NCBI GenBank assembly: GCA_007922195.1
Contig: ML682231.1
Span: forward strand, 718,914 to 782,913
Length of the DNA stretch: 64,000 nt
Origin: Podocnemis expansa
Taxonomy: Eukaryota; Chordata; Testudines; Podocnemididae
Direction of reading: 5' to 3'
Position numbers and translations under genes: made by a program. Shown piece after piece: positions 45,721 through 56,811 of this stretch. Every line of letters begins with the position of its first letter. Within the stretch, counting starts at the first letter, position 1. The notes under the pieces were generated by a model, which searched no databases, had not been told where the DNA came from, and saw nothing but the letters and a program-made list of their open reading frames with translations.

Positions 45721-46704
45721 TGTAGCAGGGGAGAGCAGTTACCCACTGGCTGGGAGGTAGCCAGTCACCAGCACGCCCCCTGCTGGCCTGAAGAGACCCT
45801 GCACAAAAGCCCGTTGAAGAACCAAAGAGATGGCCCGAGGGAGAGGGAGTACTATATAAGGAGACTGACCGGCCAGCCCAGGGGAAAACAGAGAGGGAAA
45901 TGCCTGCTGGAGTTAGCAGACCTCCCTCCTGGAAGCAGGAAGGGGGCAATCGAAGGCGCAATCTCCCTCCCTGGGAGAACCAAGGGGATGAATGTTGGCA
46001 GGCCTCTCCCCTAGATTCAAATCCCCCAGGTGATGATCTGGAGGAGCTTTCCTTGGCGGAAAGCTTAGATGAAGGGTACCAACCGATGCTCATGAGGACC
46101 TGGAGGAGCTTCCCTCAGCAGAGAATGTCAGCGAGCTGGTTGCCCCAAGCCCCTGCAACCAGGAGGAGCTCCGCTGACTGATGGACCAGAGGAATTACCT
46201 GCACTGCCACCACTAGACAGCGAGGGCCTGCCTGGGATGTCCTGAGGTATGTATCCTGAGGACCTGAAGTACAGCGAGTTGAAGGTAATCAAGGGGGAAA
46301 GTAGCAGGAAGTAGCCCAGGGACAGCTGCTGAGTGCCCAGCTGCTTTACAGACTCAGTGTGTTGGCTGGAGCCCACTGACCCAGTGGCATTGCAGTGCCA
46401 CTGATAGGGCCCTTGGCTGGAATGCAGTGGAGTGGGCGGGCCGGCATTCCCCTCCCTTCCCCTGCTGCTGTCCAGGCTAGTAGTTGTGTTTGCCTTACCC
46501 TGCTGGGGGTTGAAGGCCCTGAACTCTGCTACTGTGTGTTGCCTTACCCAACCCGAGGGGTTAAAGGTCAAAGACTTTTGTATTCTGCCTCGCCCTCGTA
46601 GGGGCTAGAAAGTCACGGAAACAGGGGGAGCTGGGGCACTCCCCGCTGCAGGTGCTACCCTGCCTGCCAGGAGGCAGCGCAACTGAGGGCCTCCCCCACT
46701 TACA
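45721..46704 (+). repeat. Solo LTR (984 bp) with 5-bp target duplication
   Basis: Begins TGTAGCAGGGG and ends CCCCACTTACA; AGGAT flanks both sides (45716-45720 and 46705-46709). A TATA-like ACTATATAAGG lies at about 45850, so the orientation is probably plus. It is GC-richer than the surrounding intron. Reading frames inside are short and show no retroviral domain. The 3' part (46490-46700) could be R-U5. Confidence 0.72.
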
Positions 46705-46709
46705 AGGAT

Positions 46710-47235
46710 GAATTAATTTAGGACTGAACATTGATGGGAGCCATAAATGTTGTTGCTGGGGCCAAGGTTCTGAGTGAACCCATGCTTAAGTAAGGAAATT
46801 ACAAAAGTTGAATTAAGAAGCAAAAATGCCGGCCAGTAAGTGGCAGAAACAGTACCTGCTTCAGAGTAAAGAAACAACTGAAGCAAACAAAAACAGTAGA
46901 ATTCAAAATCAGTACAGGGTCTCTTCATCACAAAACTTTGGGATCTAGAAGAGTGTCCAGTACATGAAAAGAGCTGCAGAAAATGTAAGGAGGGGTTAAA
47001 AAAAAAGATTTTTTTTTGTTTTGATTGTTTTAAACAAAAGCCTTCAAGCAGCAAAAACAAGATGGTCAGCATGATACATTATGTAAGAACAGAAAAAAGG
47101 AAACTCATTGCGGGTCTACAGAATCTAATTTTTCAGCATGATTATTGCAAGGTAAGTCCAAGATAAATGAAAAGGTCTAGTTAATGGTACAGTAGGCATA
47201 GGCAAAACTTTGTGACAGGTCTAATATGCAAGTAA
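46710..47235. other. Intronic sequence, nothing recognised
   Basis: AT-rich DNA with no family recognised. Confidence 0.45.
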
Positions 47236-47239
47236 GAGT

Positions 47240-49010
47240 CTGTTTGGGCAAAAATCACTTTGGAGAAAAAGCCACTTGAGGTTCCCCTGAAACAATGCTT
47301 GGCGTGTGCAACAGACCACCCGATCTGATTGGATACTGATGGAAGCTTCTTTAATGTTTTTAATGAAATAAATACTACTGGGAATTATGGGAGATTTTAA
47401 CTTCCCAACTATAGATTAAAGGGCAAGTGTTACTAATAACTGTAGAGCCTGAATTTTTCTGGATGTGATACCTGACAGATTTCTTCATCAAACAGTCATT
47501 GAACCAACAAGAAGCAATGCCACTTCCAATTTGATATTGGTGAGCAGTGATGATCTCATAGCAGAACTAGTTGTAGAGTTTAATCCTGGGCTGATTCACT
47601 TTAAACTAAATGTAAGGACAAACAAAAATAGATCTGCAACTAATTAATTAATTCAAACTTAATTCAAACTAATAAAAGCTTAGTTTGAACTAATAAGACC
47701 TGCCTTTTAGGTTGAACTAAGCCCTTAGTTCAATCCTTAGTTCGAACTTCGCACAGAGTGGACATTTAAGTCCACTTTGTTAGTTCGAACTAAGGGTAGT
47801 TAGTTTGAATTAACAAAGTGAGTTAAATCAAATTAACTGTAATCAGACTTAGTCCACATTGTTAATTTGAACTAGTGAGTTTGAATATAACTACATTCAA
47901 ACTTATTAGTTTGAATTAACAAATACAAGCTAAATTTGGGAAGTGTAGACATAGCTTTACAGACTAACAAATGTCTTTATCACATGAGCTTGTGTGGGAG
48001 AAATCCCACCTCATCAGATGCTTGAAGATGGGAAAGATACAAAATGCGAGGAAAAAGAAATGCGGGGAAGTGTAAGTCATAGGATCAAGTCAGAGTACAA
48101 AGAGTAATGAAGGGTGAACTGTCAAGCTAGAGAAAGATTAACTAGTGGAGTTCCTCAGGGATTGGTTTTGGGACCAACTTTAATAAACATTTGTATAACT
48201 GATCTTGGCACAAAAAGTGGGAGTGTGCTAATATATTCAGCTGGGAGTCATTGCCAATATGGAGGAGGACCAGAATATCATACAAGGAAATCCAGGATGA
48301 TCTGTAAAATTAAGAAGTAGAAATGGGATGAAGTTTAATAATCAAAAGTACAAGATCATGCATTTAAGGACTAACAAGAATTTTTGTTATAAGCTGATGA
48401 CTTATCATTGGAAGTGACAGAGGAGGAGAGAGACCTGGCTGTATTTGTTTATCAGAGGATGATTATGAGCCGTCAATGTGATGCTGCTATGAAGAAAGGC
48501 TGATGCACTGCTAGGCTTCATCAGGTAAGGTATTTCTAATAGAGACAGAGAAGTGTTAGTGCCATTACACAAATCAATAGTAAGACTTCCTCTGGAATCT
48601 AATGGGTAGTTCTGATCACCCATGTTTAAGAAAGATAAATTCAAACTGGAACAGATGCAGAACAGGGCTATTAGGATGATCCAAGGAATGGAAAACCTGT
48701 CATATAAAAGGAGATTCTAGGTTCTTAGCTTGTTTAGTTTAATTAAAACAAGGCTGAGGAGAGATATCATTGCTTTCTATAAATACATCAGAGGGATAAA
48801 TACCAGGGATAGAGAGTTGTTATTTATGGTATGTGCCTATGTGGACTCAAGAACAAATGGATATAAATCGGACGTCAACGATTCATCCAGAGATTAGGGG
48901 TCTGTTACAAGAGTAGGTGGGTGAGCTTCTGAATCTTCTAAAGTGCAGGAGATCAGACTAGATGATCACAGTGGTCCCTTCTGACATTAAAGTCTATGAA
49001 TCTAAGATTT
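47240..49010 (+). mobile_element. CR1 LINE, interrupted by a MITE and PLE tail
   Basis: EN remains (GDFNFPT-like around 47395, then TRSNATSNLILVSSDDL and VVEFNPGL) precede the interruption at about 47617-48100. Afterwards come TSGVPQGLVLGPTLI (48114 frame) and the RT C-terminal pieces. The end CCCTTCTGACATTAAAGTC near 48985 is a CR1 3' UTR. Frames are badly broken. Confidence 0.7.
47617..48095 (-). mobile_element. PLE tail (minus strand) split by a palindromic MITE
   Basis: The tail begins near ACAAACAAAAATAGATCTGC, breaks at about 47638, and resumes at 47956 with TTACAGACTAACAAATGTC, CACATGAGCTTGTGTGGGAG and ATGCTTGAAGATGGG. The 315 bp between (about 47640-47954) consist of TTAGTTCGAACTAA-like palindromes and end GTGTAGACATAGC, similar to the Harbinger-like TIR. 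Confidence 0.55.
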
Positions 49011-49460
49011 ATCTGGAATATATTGTTCAATTCCAGGCAGCAGTTCACCAAACTGGAGGCAGTTCAAAAGAACAGTACAAATAGTTATGGGACTGGTGGG
49101 AGTGTTTTATGAAGAAAGATGAAATTAATTAAATATGTGTAGTTTTAGTAAGCATTGCCTAAGGAAGGACATGATAACAGATATCTGAAGGGTGTCAACA
49201 GCAAGGAGGGAGAGAAGTCATATACCATAATGAAAAGATATAAAGTTAGGAGTACTGGGATGAATTTAATGGAGTAAAATTTGAAGTGGAGTGTCAGAAA
49301 AAAATACTTCTATGTAATGAGATTTCTTAGCCTATTTAATCTCTTGGGAGAAGAGATGAAAGCCTGTTTACTTGGCACATTTAATAGCAGACTGGATAAA
49401 AATATTAATAAAGGTACACTAGGAACTGATGGCAAGAAGGGTTCATGGGCAAGATAATCT
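49010..49460 (+). mobile_element. CR1-like LINE, 3' fragment
   Basis: Contains CAAACTGGAGGCAGTTCAAA and later AATAGCAGACTGGATAAAAA, resembling the C-terminal and 3' part of a CR1 relative. It directly follows another CR1 end. Confidence 0.45.
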
Positions 49461-49464
49461 CCTA

Positions 49465-52400
49465 ATGTTCAGTCTCTATATTCTCTTAACCTGGTTCTCA
49501 TCTGCTGTGGCCCTTTAATACCACTGTACATCAGATGGAGCTGGCCCCTAGGGAATATCTGGCATAAGGGAATTCTCCGCTTGGCATTCAACAGGAGGAA
49601 GAGCTTTTTCTCCTCAATACCAGCTTGATTTGTAGAGATCTGCATTAGGTTTAAAGAGCAGGGGATGTTTTCTGGTTTCACTGGAATGCAAAGTGTTCTG
49701 GGTATTCTCAGCTGTCCGTGGGCTTTTTTGAATGAGCGTAGATTACAGTAACCCTTTCAGAAAGTTGGACAGGCTTCTAGATATCCTGATAAATATAAAG
49801 TACAAAAATGGCTTAAAACTACCTTACTAATCCTCTTTCCCAAACTTATATTTGTGCAAATGGGCATATGAATCTACAGCATGAGAGGAAATGAGCGTCC
49901 ACACAATGGATACAGATGACCTCTATATGACAGTTCATTGTGTTCTGTAACTATATGCCAGATATTCAGGACATAACAGCAATAGCTATGTAAATTATCA
50001 ACCTTCTGAGAATAAGAGATGAAGTAAAAAACAAATGAAGATTTTCATTGAGTAAGGTATGTTGAAAAAAGGCCAATGAGATTAGTGGAGTGCTGATCTA
50101 CAAGAAACTACAATTTCCTTCACTGTGCAAGTCAATAGTTAATGTACAGATGACTCAAAGCTACCAAAGAAACTATAGAAAAGAAAATTGATCGTACTCC
50201 CAATATCAGATAGTTCCTCAGATTCATTATCTGTCAAGACCCAAATAAATTACCATAATCTGAAACTCAGAGTTTGTGCAAAGTAACATTGCACAAAGAG
50301 ACAGGTTAGTTGGATCACTATTAAGATTGTCAAGCCCCAAACTGAGCTTCTGTCTAAAACAACATTTTCTGTTTTAAAGTGATCTCTGGCGGTACAAAAA
50401 TCACACATTCCAAATGGAAGACAGAACAAATCTTCATATTTCAGCCCCTTGACAATGGAAATACAACAATAAACCTTGAGCTTGTGTAGGCATCCTGTCC
50501 ACATTTCCTGCCAGTTCAATTATTGTAAGAAAACAGATAAATTGAAATTACAATGAGTTTAAAACTGAAATAATTCTCAGCTCTCTGAATCATTTGAGAG
50601 AGCAGGAATCTTGCCAAATTTAGACTCCTAACATCATGCAAAAATGGAATGGGCAGACATCACAAATGTGATGGCTCAATCTGCACATGTACATCTGTAA
50701 ATCACAACAGATCAAACGTTCTGGTTTTTCCTTTGTCGTGTCAAATAGTTGAAATTTCAAGACAGTAATAGATATTCTTTTGAGGGGCTTATTTTGTTAT
50801 CTCAACTATTCCATATATCTTGTTTCTAACTGTGACATGGTGTGCTTGCGCTGCATTGGTCCTGCAGAAATTAATTACATATTGTTGGGCATATTCCAGC
50901 TGGCACCCAACTATAAAAGGGAGCTGTTCAGCTAAGTAAGGGCTGACCACTGAAGGGAGAGAATGCAAATCGCAGATCCAGCCCAAGAGTCATCAAATCT
51001 CCAAACTGCGGAAGCCAGCCATAGTAAGACCAAACCATAAGCTAGATGAAAGGAGGCACCCAAAAGGGGTTTGAATCACGGGAAACTGCTTAAGCCAGGA
51101 GACCCAGAGACTGTGGGGAGGTCCAGAATGCCACCTCTGGGGATGTGGTAGAAAGTGGACCAGGGGGATGACTGATGGTTTAGGCACTTGCCAGCATGGA
51201 AGTCTCTGCCACTGTTAGGGACCTGGACTGGGATCTGGTGGTGTAGGGTGGCCTTGAGTCATCTTATCCCCCTGCTGTCAGCCATAGTCTTGGATAGCAG
51301 TCTCCCCACCATAGGCCTGATGGTCTGTGCTTGCAGCATTGCACTTGCATGAAGGCTTGAGCTCTTATACTGCTTGTCACCCCACACATCCTAATGACCT
51401 GTGCTCCTAGCTTGTCACTAAGTGTTTGTTTATCCAACCTGCAGGTCCAGGACAGTCTTATGGATCGAAACCATTAGGCCACACCAACTGAGGACTAAAG
51501 ACATCTGAGCCAACTCAGCCACAGGTCTGCTTGCCCCTGGCCCCACTCCCTCCAAAAATGGATGGAGTGCCCTGGGTGCATGCTACTGACCAAACTAAAC
51601 CTGCCTAGTTCAGTGTAGACAAATGCTATTTTCTCTGGAATCACTATGCAATCATTTTCAGTGTGTGAGTTGTCTTACACATTTGGTGTCATATCACAGA
51701 TATACTATGGCTCACTTTTTAAATCTATAGCTAATTCTCCTCTGGTTGTAAGGCAAATCTACTGTGTAATGAGAGTCCTCATTTATAGATTTCAGTTGAC
51801 AGATTTGCTAAAAAAAATTGATCAGTGCCTCATTTTAGGCATGTAAAAAATACACCCCCAAAGTTGATTTAATATAATGAAAATGGATTATATTTGTACT
51901 ATTTCACATTCAGAAGCATGGAGATATGGTATGCCATTTTTTGGTCTTGCAGTAGTAATCTTTGTCTCAAAAATGTGAAACCTGAATCTTAATGTTTCAT
52001 GAGTGCTATGCAATATGGTGAAAAAGTATGTTACTTTGACCTTTACATCCTCTTTCATATTATCTTTTGGGTAGTCATATTTCTTTGCTGTCTACAGAAT
52101 CACTACACTGCAAAAAAGGCAAAAGTAGCCTGAATAACAAGAAACTTGAAGTTATTGGGTTTTAAGCATATTAAAAGTACATAGTATTTTCACAGGAATT
52201 GCTGATGATTCATACATATTCTATATTTTACAACAAGAACACAAAATGACAATGATAGAATGGAAATCAATTCTGAGGATGATTGTAGTTTGCCTTACAA
52301 ATATTGCATACAGAATCTATTCTTGATACAGCATGAAGTCTGCAATCCTGTGATCCTCAGATGTCCAGCTAATGGAAAATGCTTCCCTTTCTGTTTATTC

Positions 52401-52560
52401 TAGCCTTTGTTTAGCCTAACAAAAGTATAATAAATATTTTCGCTTTACGCTCTGCCAATGCTTTTCTAAGTAATGAATTGCAATTGTAGGGAGAGAATGT
52501 TACATACACATACATTCACTCAGCCTCGCTCTCTTTTTCACACTTGCACACGTGCGCATG
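49465..52560. other. Intronic sequence; moderately GC-rich part at 50.9-51.6 kb unassigned
   Basis: No gene was recognised. The stretch 50880-51600 is richer in GC than its flanks and could be a decayed LTR retrotransposon, but no ends, PBS or domain were found. Confidence 0.4.
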
Positions 52561-52570
52561 TGCGCACACA

Positions 52571-52798
52571 TAGAATCATAGAATCATAGAACCATAGGGT
52601 TGGAAGGGACCCCACGAGGTCATCTAGTCCAACCCCCTGCCAAAAAAAGCAGGACCACTCCCATTAGATCATCCCAGTCAGGGTTTTGTCCAGCTGGGCC
52701 TTGAACACCTCCAGAGATGGAGATTCCACCACCTCCCTAGGCAGCTTATTCCAATGCTTCACCACTCACCTAGTAAGGAAGTTTCTCCTAATATCCAT
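52571..52798 (-). mobile_element. Young CR1 LINE 3' end inside a CA/CG microsatellite
   Basis: Starts with the CR1 terminal microsatellite in complement (AGAATCATAGAATCATAGAA), then GGTTGGAAGGGACCCCACGA and CATCTAGTCCAACCCCCTGC. The sequence is well preserved. On the left is a CACGTGCGCATGTGCGCACA tract and on the right CACACATACACACACACAC, so the LINE landed in a microsatellite. Confidence 0.85.
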
Positions 52799-52984
52799 GT
52801 ACACACATACACACACACACTTTCAAAGATGCATGCACTGTTCATATTTAGTCATCTAAAGACTCATTCAGATGTTCAAAAGCACTGAGCACCCACGAAG
52901 TCAGTAACTAACAGCTGCTGAGTGCTCCACTCATTAACTCTGTTCGTCTGAAGATTTGCAGAAGTGCATACTTTGTAATGGTGC

Positions 52985-54250
52985 TCCTGCTCCCGAAAGT
53001 GGTCATAAAATCCTCATTTGTCCCCACAATATGCCAACATTTTTATGGCCAACTTAGAACAATATTTCCTCAAGTCTAATTCTAAAGTACCTCTCCTCTA
53101 TTTGCACTAGACTGATGACATCTTCATCTTCTGGACCCATGGTAGAGATGCCCTTGAAGATTTCCACATAGATTTCAACAATTTACACTCCTATATTAAA
53201 CTTAGTCTGGAACACTCCACACAGGAGATCACTTTCTGGACACTACAGTACAAAGTGGGGATGGACACATAAGCACGACCCTACAGCGAAAACCTATTGA
53301 TTGATATAGTTACCTACATCCCTTGAGCCTGCATCCAAAATGAGCCATTGTCTACAGCCAAGCCCTAAGATATAACTGCATTTGCTCCAATCCTGCAAAT
53401 TGACAGAAGTCAGGCCTCTACAGCACATCATTAATAATCTACAGCCTATTCTATATGGCAATCCCTCACTCTCTCAAGCCTTGAGAAACAGACCTCTCTT
53501 TGCTTACAGATAGCCCCCTCGCAATCTTAGGCAGATACTCACCTGCAACTATAGACCTAACAACAGAACCATTAAAGCAGACATATATCCCTGCAACAAA
53601 CCATACTGCAAACTTTGCCCATGTATCTGCATAAGAGACACTACATAGGATATAATAAAACCATCTGTTCCATCAAAGGCTCATTCACCTGCTCATCCAC
53701 CAATGCGATTTATGCCATCATGTTCCAGAAATGCCCCTCTGCTTTATATATTGGACAAACAGTATCTGCACAAAAGAATAAATGGGCACAAATCTGACAT
53801 CAGAAATCACAACATTTTAAAATGAGTGGGTGAGCACTTCAATCTTCCTGATCACTCCATTGACAATATACTAATTGCTGTGATCAGAGAGATGAATACC
53901 AGATCAAGGCTTCAAAGAGAAGCTACAGAGCTCAAATTTATTGGCAAATTTGACTGCATTGTTTCAGGGCTTGATCGGGGCTTTGGATTTTCTTTCATTA
54001 CAACAGGTGATTTGACCTCATCTTCCTCTGTAAGCTATTCCCCAGTGTTTGAATTTTAACAACTGCTTTGATTTGCTGATGCAGTATGACCTGATCCCAT
54101 TACTTAAACTTTTCTACATTTATTTCCTCCCATTCTGTAAGTTCCCCTATCTTCAAAGCATCTGACGAAGTGGGATTTTCTCCCATGAAAGCTCATGCAA
54201 TAATTAAATTTGTCAGTCTTTAAGTGCCACAGGACTCCTTGTTTGTTTTA
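52985..54250 (+). mobile_element. Penelope-like element with RT and GIY-YIG remains
   Basis: The plus strand starts with PLE reverse transcriptase pieces: PQYANIFMANLEQYFL near 53025 and TDDIFIFWTHGRDALEDFH from about 53111, the DD catalytic motif, followed by HSTQEITFW near 53217. Degraded central sequence follows, then the GIY-YIG frames (53615-54059), then the tail hairpin and CTTTAAGTGCCACAGGACTCC. Stops and frameshifts are frequent; this copy is older than the one at 25.5 kb. Confidence 0.78.
53615..54059 (+). pseudogene. GIY-YIG domain of the Penelope-like element, frameshifted
   Basis: Two frames together span the domain: FTCSSTNAIYAIMFQKCP and YIGQT in the first (53615-53797), then EHFNLPDHSIDN, RLQREATELKFIGKF and GLDRGFGFSF in the second (53826-54059). 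The second cysteine region reads FQKC, losing one cysteine of the usual pair. The shift lies between about 53770 and 53830, just after YIGQT, where the R-R-NEH core would be. Confidence 0.78.
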
Positions 54251-55062
54251 CTAAATTTGAGGTTCATTTACCTTCTGACATGGTAGAGCAAATCTAAAAT
54301 GTATGACTCCAGCTATGAAGGCTAGAAATTTCCTTTCTGGAAAAAAATTTAAATAAAAGAAAAGCAAAGTTTCTGTCAGAGTCATAGAAATCCAAGTGCT
54401 TGAGAAAGCATGTAACATTGTGAAAATCATAATAAAATCGTGAGAACTGGCTGCATCGCATCTGATTTCTCTTGTTTAGTCCACATAAATGGATGTGCTG
54501 GAGTTAGAGAGTGAAAGTGGATAGTGGTTGTAGTATGACCAATAGTCTGGGTGAGAAGACAGATGAATTTTTGTGTTTGACTCTGTTGAATTTAAACACG
54601 GTGTGGTCTTGCCTGATTCAATCAGATACTCCTAATGCTACCATAATGCTCACACCGGTAAAAGCTTTCCCCTCTTTTATACAACAGTTTTACACCTCTT
54701 ATAAACTTACATTTATTTAGCTGTCAAGGGTGAGATGAGCAGGGCCTCCACACAGGTGAGAACAAGATATGCTTTACCAGGGCCTGGCCAAGGCTGCAAC
54801 ACCAATTACCTTGTTTGCTTGGGCCCTAAGGATGAGAAGCCTCCTATGTTGTATTATCTCTTTTCTGTGGTTTTCATTTGTAGAATACTCAGAGCATTAA
54901 CGGGGAACTCAAAGGCTTTTTTATGAATATAAAATGTCCAGTATTTCCTCACCTTCCCAATTCTCACAATAATTGGTGGGCAGAATGTAGAAATAATTTG
55001 CAATTAATAGTTTACCCAAGTATTGTGAAAATGAACATTCAAGCATTGTGAGTCAGATCTGC

Positions 55063-55095
55063 CAAACCACAAATTAAAAAAAAAAAAAAAAGTAG
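55063..55095. repeat. Poly-A-rich run
   Basis: About 17 consecutive A residues at about 55076-55092. No SINE body was recognised upstream. Confidence 0.7.
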
Positions 55096-55554
55096 AGGAG
55101 GGGTTCATTTTGTTGGTGTTCTGGTTTCTGAGACTTCAGGCTGACCTCAAGTTCATTTCTTAAAGTTTCCTCTGCTTTTAAAAAGCCTAGCAATTTGTCT
55201 TATTTTTAAAAGGAAGAGGAGTCTCTCTTTTCTAATGCCATCACAAGGGTGTATGTACACACAGTTGCAAACTACACATAGCTGCACCTCTTTCTGATTG
55301 GACCATCCTAGAGAGGTGTCACCACCCACCTCTCCCAACTTCAGCAGAAGTTGACAGGTTCTCTCAGACCTGCTATCTATTTCATTTCAATATACTCCCA
55401 AACTTATCCCATAGGTTACCCTGTCACAAGCATGTATAAGGAAAAATAAGTTGTCCCTACAACCATATGGTATACATTCCTTAGCTGTTTTATTGTAGAA
55501 ATATGCTATGACACCATAATTAGCTGACACCATAATGATATTGGAAGCTACAAT

Positions 55555-56215
55555 GAAGGGAGGTCTAGCAGATAATGCCCGAGGCTGAAAGCAAGGAGAC
55601 CTGGCTTCTATTCACAGCTCTGCCACTGACCAGCTGTATGACTTTGGGCCAGGGCCATCCCTAACGGGGTGCAGGGCCCAGGGCCAATCGGCCTGTGGGC
55701 CCACACCCACACTGTGGGGGTGCAGCAGGCCAGCCCAGAGGCTGGCCCAGTCCATACTCCTGCCCCTCCCCTGAGCCAGCCACTCTGCCCCTGGTGGTGG
55801 GGTTAGCCAGTCCAGGGGCTAGGCTCTGCTCTTGCTCCCCATCTCTGGGACGGCCCTGCCTGCCCCAGAGCACAACGGCCGGCCCAGGGGAGGGGCAGGA
55901 GAGTGGAGCCCGGCCTCTGGGCTGGCTGATCCTCCCTGGGGGTGGCGTAAGCCGGCCCAAAGAGGAGGCTGATTTTGCACTCCCAGCCCCCCTCTACCCT
56001 CTCCCACTTCCTTCAGCTTCACACCAAAAGGAGCGAGGAGGCGCCATGTGACAGTGAAGCCATAGAGGGTAGCAGTTCAGGCCCCACGCTGCCCTGCCCA
56101 GGGAACCAATCACCCCTCTCACCTTCCCCCAAGGACGGCCCTACTTTAGGCAAGTCATTTTATTTTCATGTGCCTAGTTTCCCTATCACTGGTATGTAAA
56201 ATGCAGAAAATGCCA
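55555..56215 (+). repeat. MIR SINE split by a GC-rich insertion
   Basis: The left part reads GACCTGGCTTCTATTCACAG, CTCTGCCACTGACCAGCTGT and ATGACTTTGGG. The right part (56151-56215) reads CAAGTCATTTTATTTTCATG, GCCTAGTTTCCCTATCACT and GTAAAATGCAGAAAATG. Joined, these follow the MIR core and tail. MIRs are ancient amniote SINEs, so the split is informative about the insert. Confidence 0.82.
55649..56142. mobile_element. GC-rich hAT-like MITE (494 bp) inserted in the MIR
   Basis: ACTTTGGG (55641-55648) and ACTTTAGG (56143-56150) flank it, an 8-bp duplication with one mismatch, the hAT length. The ends AGGGCCATCC and GGACGGCCCT are inverted repeats. The interior is very GC-rich, with long frames on both strands but no domain. 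Confidence 0.7.
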
Positions 56216-56221
56216 TTTCAT

Positions 56222-56305
56222 GGGGATTTTCTCCCACGAAAGCTCATGCGATAAATACATTCGTTAGTCTTTACATGCCCCAGGACTCCTTGCTTGTTCA
56301 GATTA
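56222..56305 (+). mobile_element. PLE tail, short copy
   Basis: GGATTTTCTCCCACGAAAGC, then CTCATGCGATAAATACATTC and CCCCAGGACTCCTTGC. It abuts the end of the MIR; the 5' half of the hairpin is missing. Confidence 0.75.
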
Positions 56306-56811
56306 ATGGAGTAGATAAATGAAATATTTGCTCTGGCTCAAATCTGGAAACAAGAAGTCACATTATGAGGAACAGGGAAAGAATCCCAAGGAATTTCCAG
56401 TTTTTTAACCTCACATGATCAAGCGTACCTAGTCACAGATTGTCAGCACTTACTGAAGGCCTTGGTCATCACTGCTCCTGGACACACGCACTGATCATTA
56501 AGAATTCCTTCCTCCATTTTAGAAAGCCACACTCTTCCTTTTCAGATCAGCCTCTCATGAGTCACACTTTTTATTCAAATTAAGACATTACAAATCACTC
56601 TACTGAATGGAACCACAAAAAAGCTGATGTTGTTGCTGCATAAAGCCGCACAACTTCTAACCCAGGCGTTTTCAAACTTTTTGCCTCAGTACTCATCTAA
56701 AACATTATTTATGACTGTGACCCACCCTTAGGCCAGCAGTCTGTAACCTTTGCCAACCCCCATGCTGGCCCTTCCTTCTCAACCCCTCAGCTGTGTGGTG
56801 GCCCCCTCCAC

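Noticed and set aside
55661..56199. Pro/Gly-rich frames on both strands
   Set aside because: Inside the GC-rich MITE that splits the MIR.
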